DNA of 64,000 bases from Desulfobacterales bacterium (GTDB lineage Bacteria > Desulfobacterota > Desulfobacteria > Desulfobacterales > JAFDDL01), in assembly GCA_034003325.1 (NCBI GenBank), contig JAVEYW010000001.1, positions 343,838-407,837 of the forward strand. Direction: 5' to 3'. Positions within the stretch are counted from its first letter, which is position 1. Each line of letters begins with the position of its first letter. The notes beneath the pieces are model-generated. The model searched no databases. It was not told where the DNA came from and saw nothing but the letters and a program-made list of their open reading frames with translations. Both the position numbers and the translations under genes were made by a program. Positions 62,375 through 64,000 of this stretch are shown here, in pieces.

Positions 62375-64000
62375 TTAATCCGCTGTCGAAACTTTGGCCT
62401 TTTTAACAAGTTCATTCCACGGCTGCTTTTCTGAAATTTCGAAGAGTCCGGCCATATCCAGAATCAATCCCACGCGCCCATCGCCCAGTATCGCGCCGCC
62501 GGCAAGCCCCTTGGTGTGTTTCAACGCCTCTCCAAGGCTTTTGATCACAATTTCTTCCTGCCCCAAAAGCTCGTCAAGGAGCAACCCCCGCTGCTCTTCC
62601 TTGTTCTCCACCACCACCACCAAGCCATCCCACGGATCTTTTGCGTCCCCCTCGATGCCGAACAAGGAATCGATTCGTATCAACGGAATCAGCTTTCCCC
62701 GGGCCATCACCATCTCGCCTTTGCCTTTAACCGTGTAATAGTCCTTCTTTTTCGGCTTAAAGGATTCAAGAATGGCCATGGTCGGAAGGATATAGCGTTC
62801 CTTTCCGACCCGAACCAGCATGCCTTCAATAATCGCCAGTGTCAGCGGCAGGCTGATGATCACCGTCGTTCCCTGACCCTGAGTCGACTGGACATCCAGG
62901 CGTCCGCGCAGTTTTTCGATTCCTTTTTTCACCACATCCATGCCGACGCCCCTGCCGGAAACATCCGTGATCTGCTGGGCAGTGGAAAAGCCCGGATGAA
63001 AGATAAGCTCGAAAATTTCGGAATCCGACATGCCGGCTTCGGATTCGATCAATCCGGTGCTGATTGCTTTTTCGATGATTCGCTCTTTATTCAACCCCCG
63101 GCCGTCGTCTTCAATCTCAATGATAATATTGCCGCCCTTATGATAAGCCCGCAGATGGACCAATCCTTTTTCATTTTTACCCATCGCCCGTCTTTCCGCA
63201 GGCGTCTCCAGGCCATGGTCCACCGAATTTCGAATCATATGAACCATGGGTTCATAAAGTTCCTCCACGACATTTCGATCGATCTCGGTTTCTTCTCCGG
63301 TCATTTCGAGGTTGACTTGTTTGCCGCTGTTTCTGGCCAAGTCTCGAACCAGGCGCACCATTTTCTGAAACGTATTCTTGATGGGCACCATTCGCATGGA
63401 CATGGTAATTTTTTGCAGGCTCGATACGATCTGGTTCAACTGGCTGAAGTTCTGATGAAGCTGCTGATCAGCAAGCCCTTGAATCGAAGTGTTTTGCCGC
63501 AGCATCGACTGGGAAATAACGAGCTCGCCGGTCAGATCGATCAGGTTGTCGAGCTTATGCGTATCCACCTTGACTTGATGCTCGATGATGCCCGCTTTTT
63601 TCTGGTCCCGAAGCGCAGAGATAACCTCTTTGGATGCAACCGATTTTTCCTCGATTAAGATTTTCCCGATCTTTTTTTGGGGCTCGGTCTTTTGCTTTTC
63701 CAGACTGGTCTCAACGGCCTCTTCTTTCACCACGCCCTTTTGAATCAGTCGCTCGCCAAGCGGAATATTTTCCGATACGGCCACTTTATGGGCATCGTTG
63801 ACCTTAACGATAATCCCCTCAACATCGATACCGCCTTCCAGGTCTGAAGAGCCTTCCGCAACGCTTGCCTCCACTTGATTGACAAGTCGTTTGAGAAAAT
63901 CAACCGATTCAAGAATCACATCCACAATCGCGTCGTTAATTTTATATTCCCCTTGCCGAGCACTATCGAGCAGGTTCTCGGTGCAATGGGATAGCCTATT
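62375..64000 (-). CDS. cheA: Chemotaxis histidine kinase CheA, 5' end outside window
   Basis: 541 residues visible, open to the right edge; the true start and the phospho-accepting His lie beyond 64000. Visible: end of HPt domain (LSHCTENLLDSARQGEYKIND), a segment of two helical repeats (LGERLIQKGVVKEEA and IGKILIEEKSVASKEV, like type II secretion ATPase N-domains) in place of P2, dimerisation domain, kinase domain with HMIRNSVDHGLE, DDGRGLN, GRGVGMDVV, and CheW-like P5. First gene in the operon visible. Confidence 0.95.
   Translation of the reverse strand, partial: NRLSHCTENLLDSARQGEYKINDAIVDVILESVDFLKRLVNQVEASVAEGSSDLEGGIDVEGIIVKVNDAHKVAVSENIPLGERLIQKGVVKEEAVETSLEKQKTEPQKKIGKILIEEKSVASKEVISALRDQKKAGIIEHQVKVDTHKLDNLIDLTGELVISQSMLRQNTSIQGLADQQLHQNFSQLNQIVSSLQKITMSMRMVPIKNTFQKMVRLVRDLARNSGKQVNLEMTGEETEIDRNVVEELYEPMVHMIRNSVDHGLETPAERRAMGKNEKGLVHLRAYHKGGNIIIEIEDDGRGLNKERIIEKAISTGLIESEAGMSDSEIFELIFHPGFSTAQQITDVSGRGVGMDVVKKGIEKLRGRLDVQSTQGQGTTVIISLPLTLAIIEGMLVRVGKERYILPTMAILESFKPKKKDYYTVKGKGEMVMARGKLIPLIRIDSLFGIEGDAKDPWDGLVVVVENKEEQRGLLLDELLGQEEIVIKSLGEALKHTKGLAGGAILGDGRVGLILDMAGLFEISEKQPWNELVKKAKVSTAD

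Overview
The window looks like a chromosome of a Gram-negative, probably anaerobic member of the Desulfobacterota (old Deltaproteobacteria, Desulfobacterales-like). This is inferred from gene order (rpmF, fabG, acpP, fabF, rpiB, glyA, dCMP deaminase, nrdR, ribD, ribE, ribBA, ribH, nusB in one direction), a BamD lipoprotein, a DUF362-ferredoxin protein, an archaeal-type ProRS and a CheA/CheD/HDOD/CheY/CheX/CheB cluster. No 16S rRNA gene is present to confirm it.

Bases 1 to about 32.3 kb hold most of a Mu-type transposable prophage, cut at the left window edge inside its tail genes. Read on the minus strand from right to left it has a Ner-like regulator, three or four small early proteins, the DDE transposase A, the target ATPase B, a middle block with Gam, GemA and many small proteins, a putative late regulator, then lysis (amidase, holin-like), TraR-like zinc finger, gp25/gp26-like proteins, terminase, portal, gpF, gpG, protease/scaffold, decoration, capsid, gp36, gp37, tail tube, tail chaperones, tape measure and tail-tip proteins. 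There is no contractile sheath, so it resembles transposable siphophages (B3/D3112 type) more than Mu itself. The repressor is divergent on the plus strand at 30.2-30.9 kb, with palindromic GGTCACACCTT operator candidates around and inside its 5' end. Several plus-strand genes (28.0, 29.4, 31.2-32.3 kb) are AT-richer and look like lysogeny-expressed accessory genes; two of them overlap early genes on the opposite strand.

From 32.5 to 34.2 kb lie a tRNA-Gln(CUG) with its own terminator and gltX, both on the minus strand. From 34.6 to 47.9 kb runs a long plus-strand housekeeping operon: L32, an acyl-CoA dehydrogenase, fatty-acid synthesis (fabG, acpP, fabF), then sugar, one-carbon and nucleotide enzymes, the complete riboflavin pathway core, nusB and an orphan trpB2. 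It continues with a metallo-beta-lactamase-fold hydrolase, a small duplicated-domain protein (minus), ispG, proS and a Rel/Spo enzyme whose hydrolase ED pair is altered.

From 54.2 to 57.9 kb the minus strand carries rpmB, bamD, trxB, trxA and a DUF362 ferredoxin protein. A plus-strand YkgJ-type cysteine-cluster gene (58.3 kb) has in its leader a MITE-like 166-bp palindromic element. The window ends in a minus-strand chemosensory operon (cheA, cheD, HDOD, cheY, cheX-like, cheB), whose cheA runs off the right edge.
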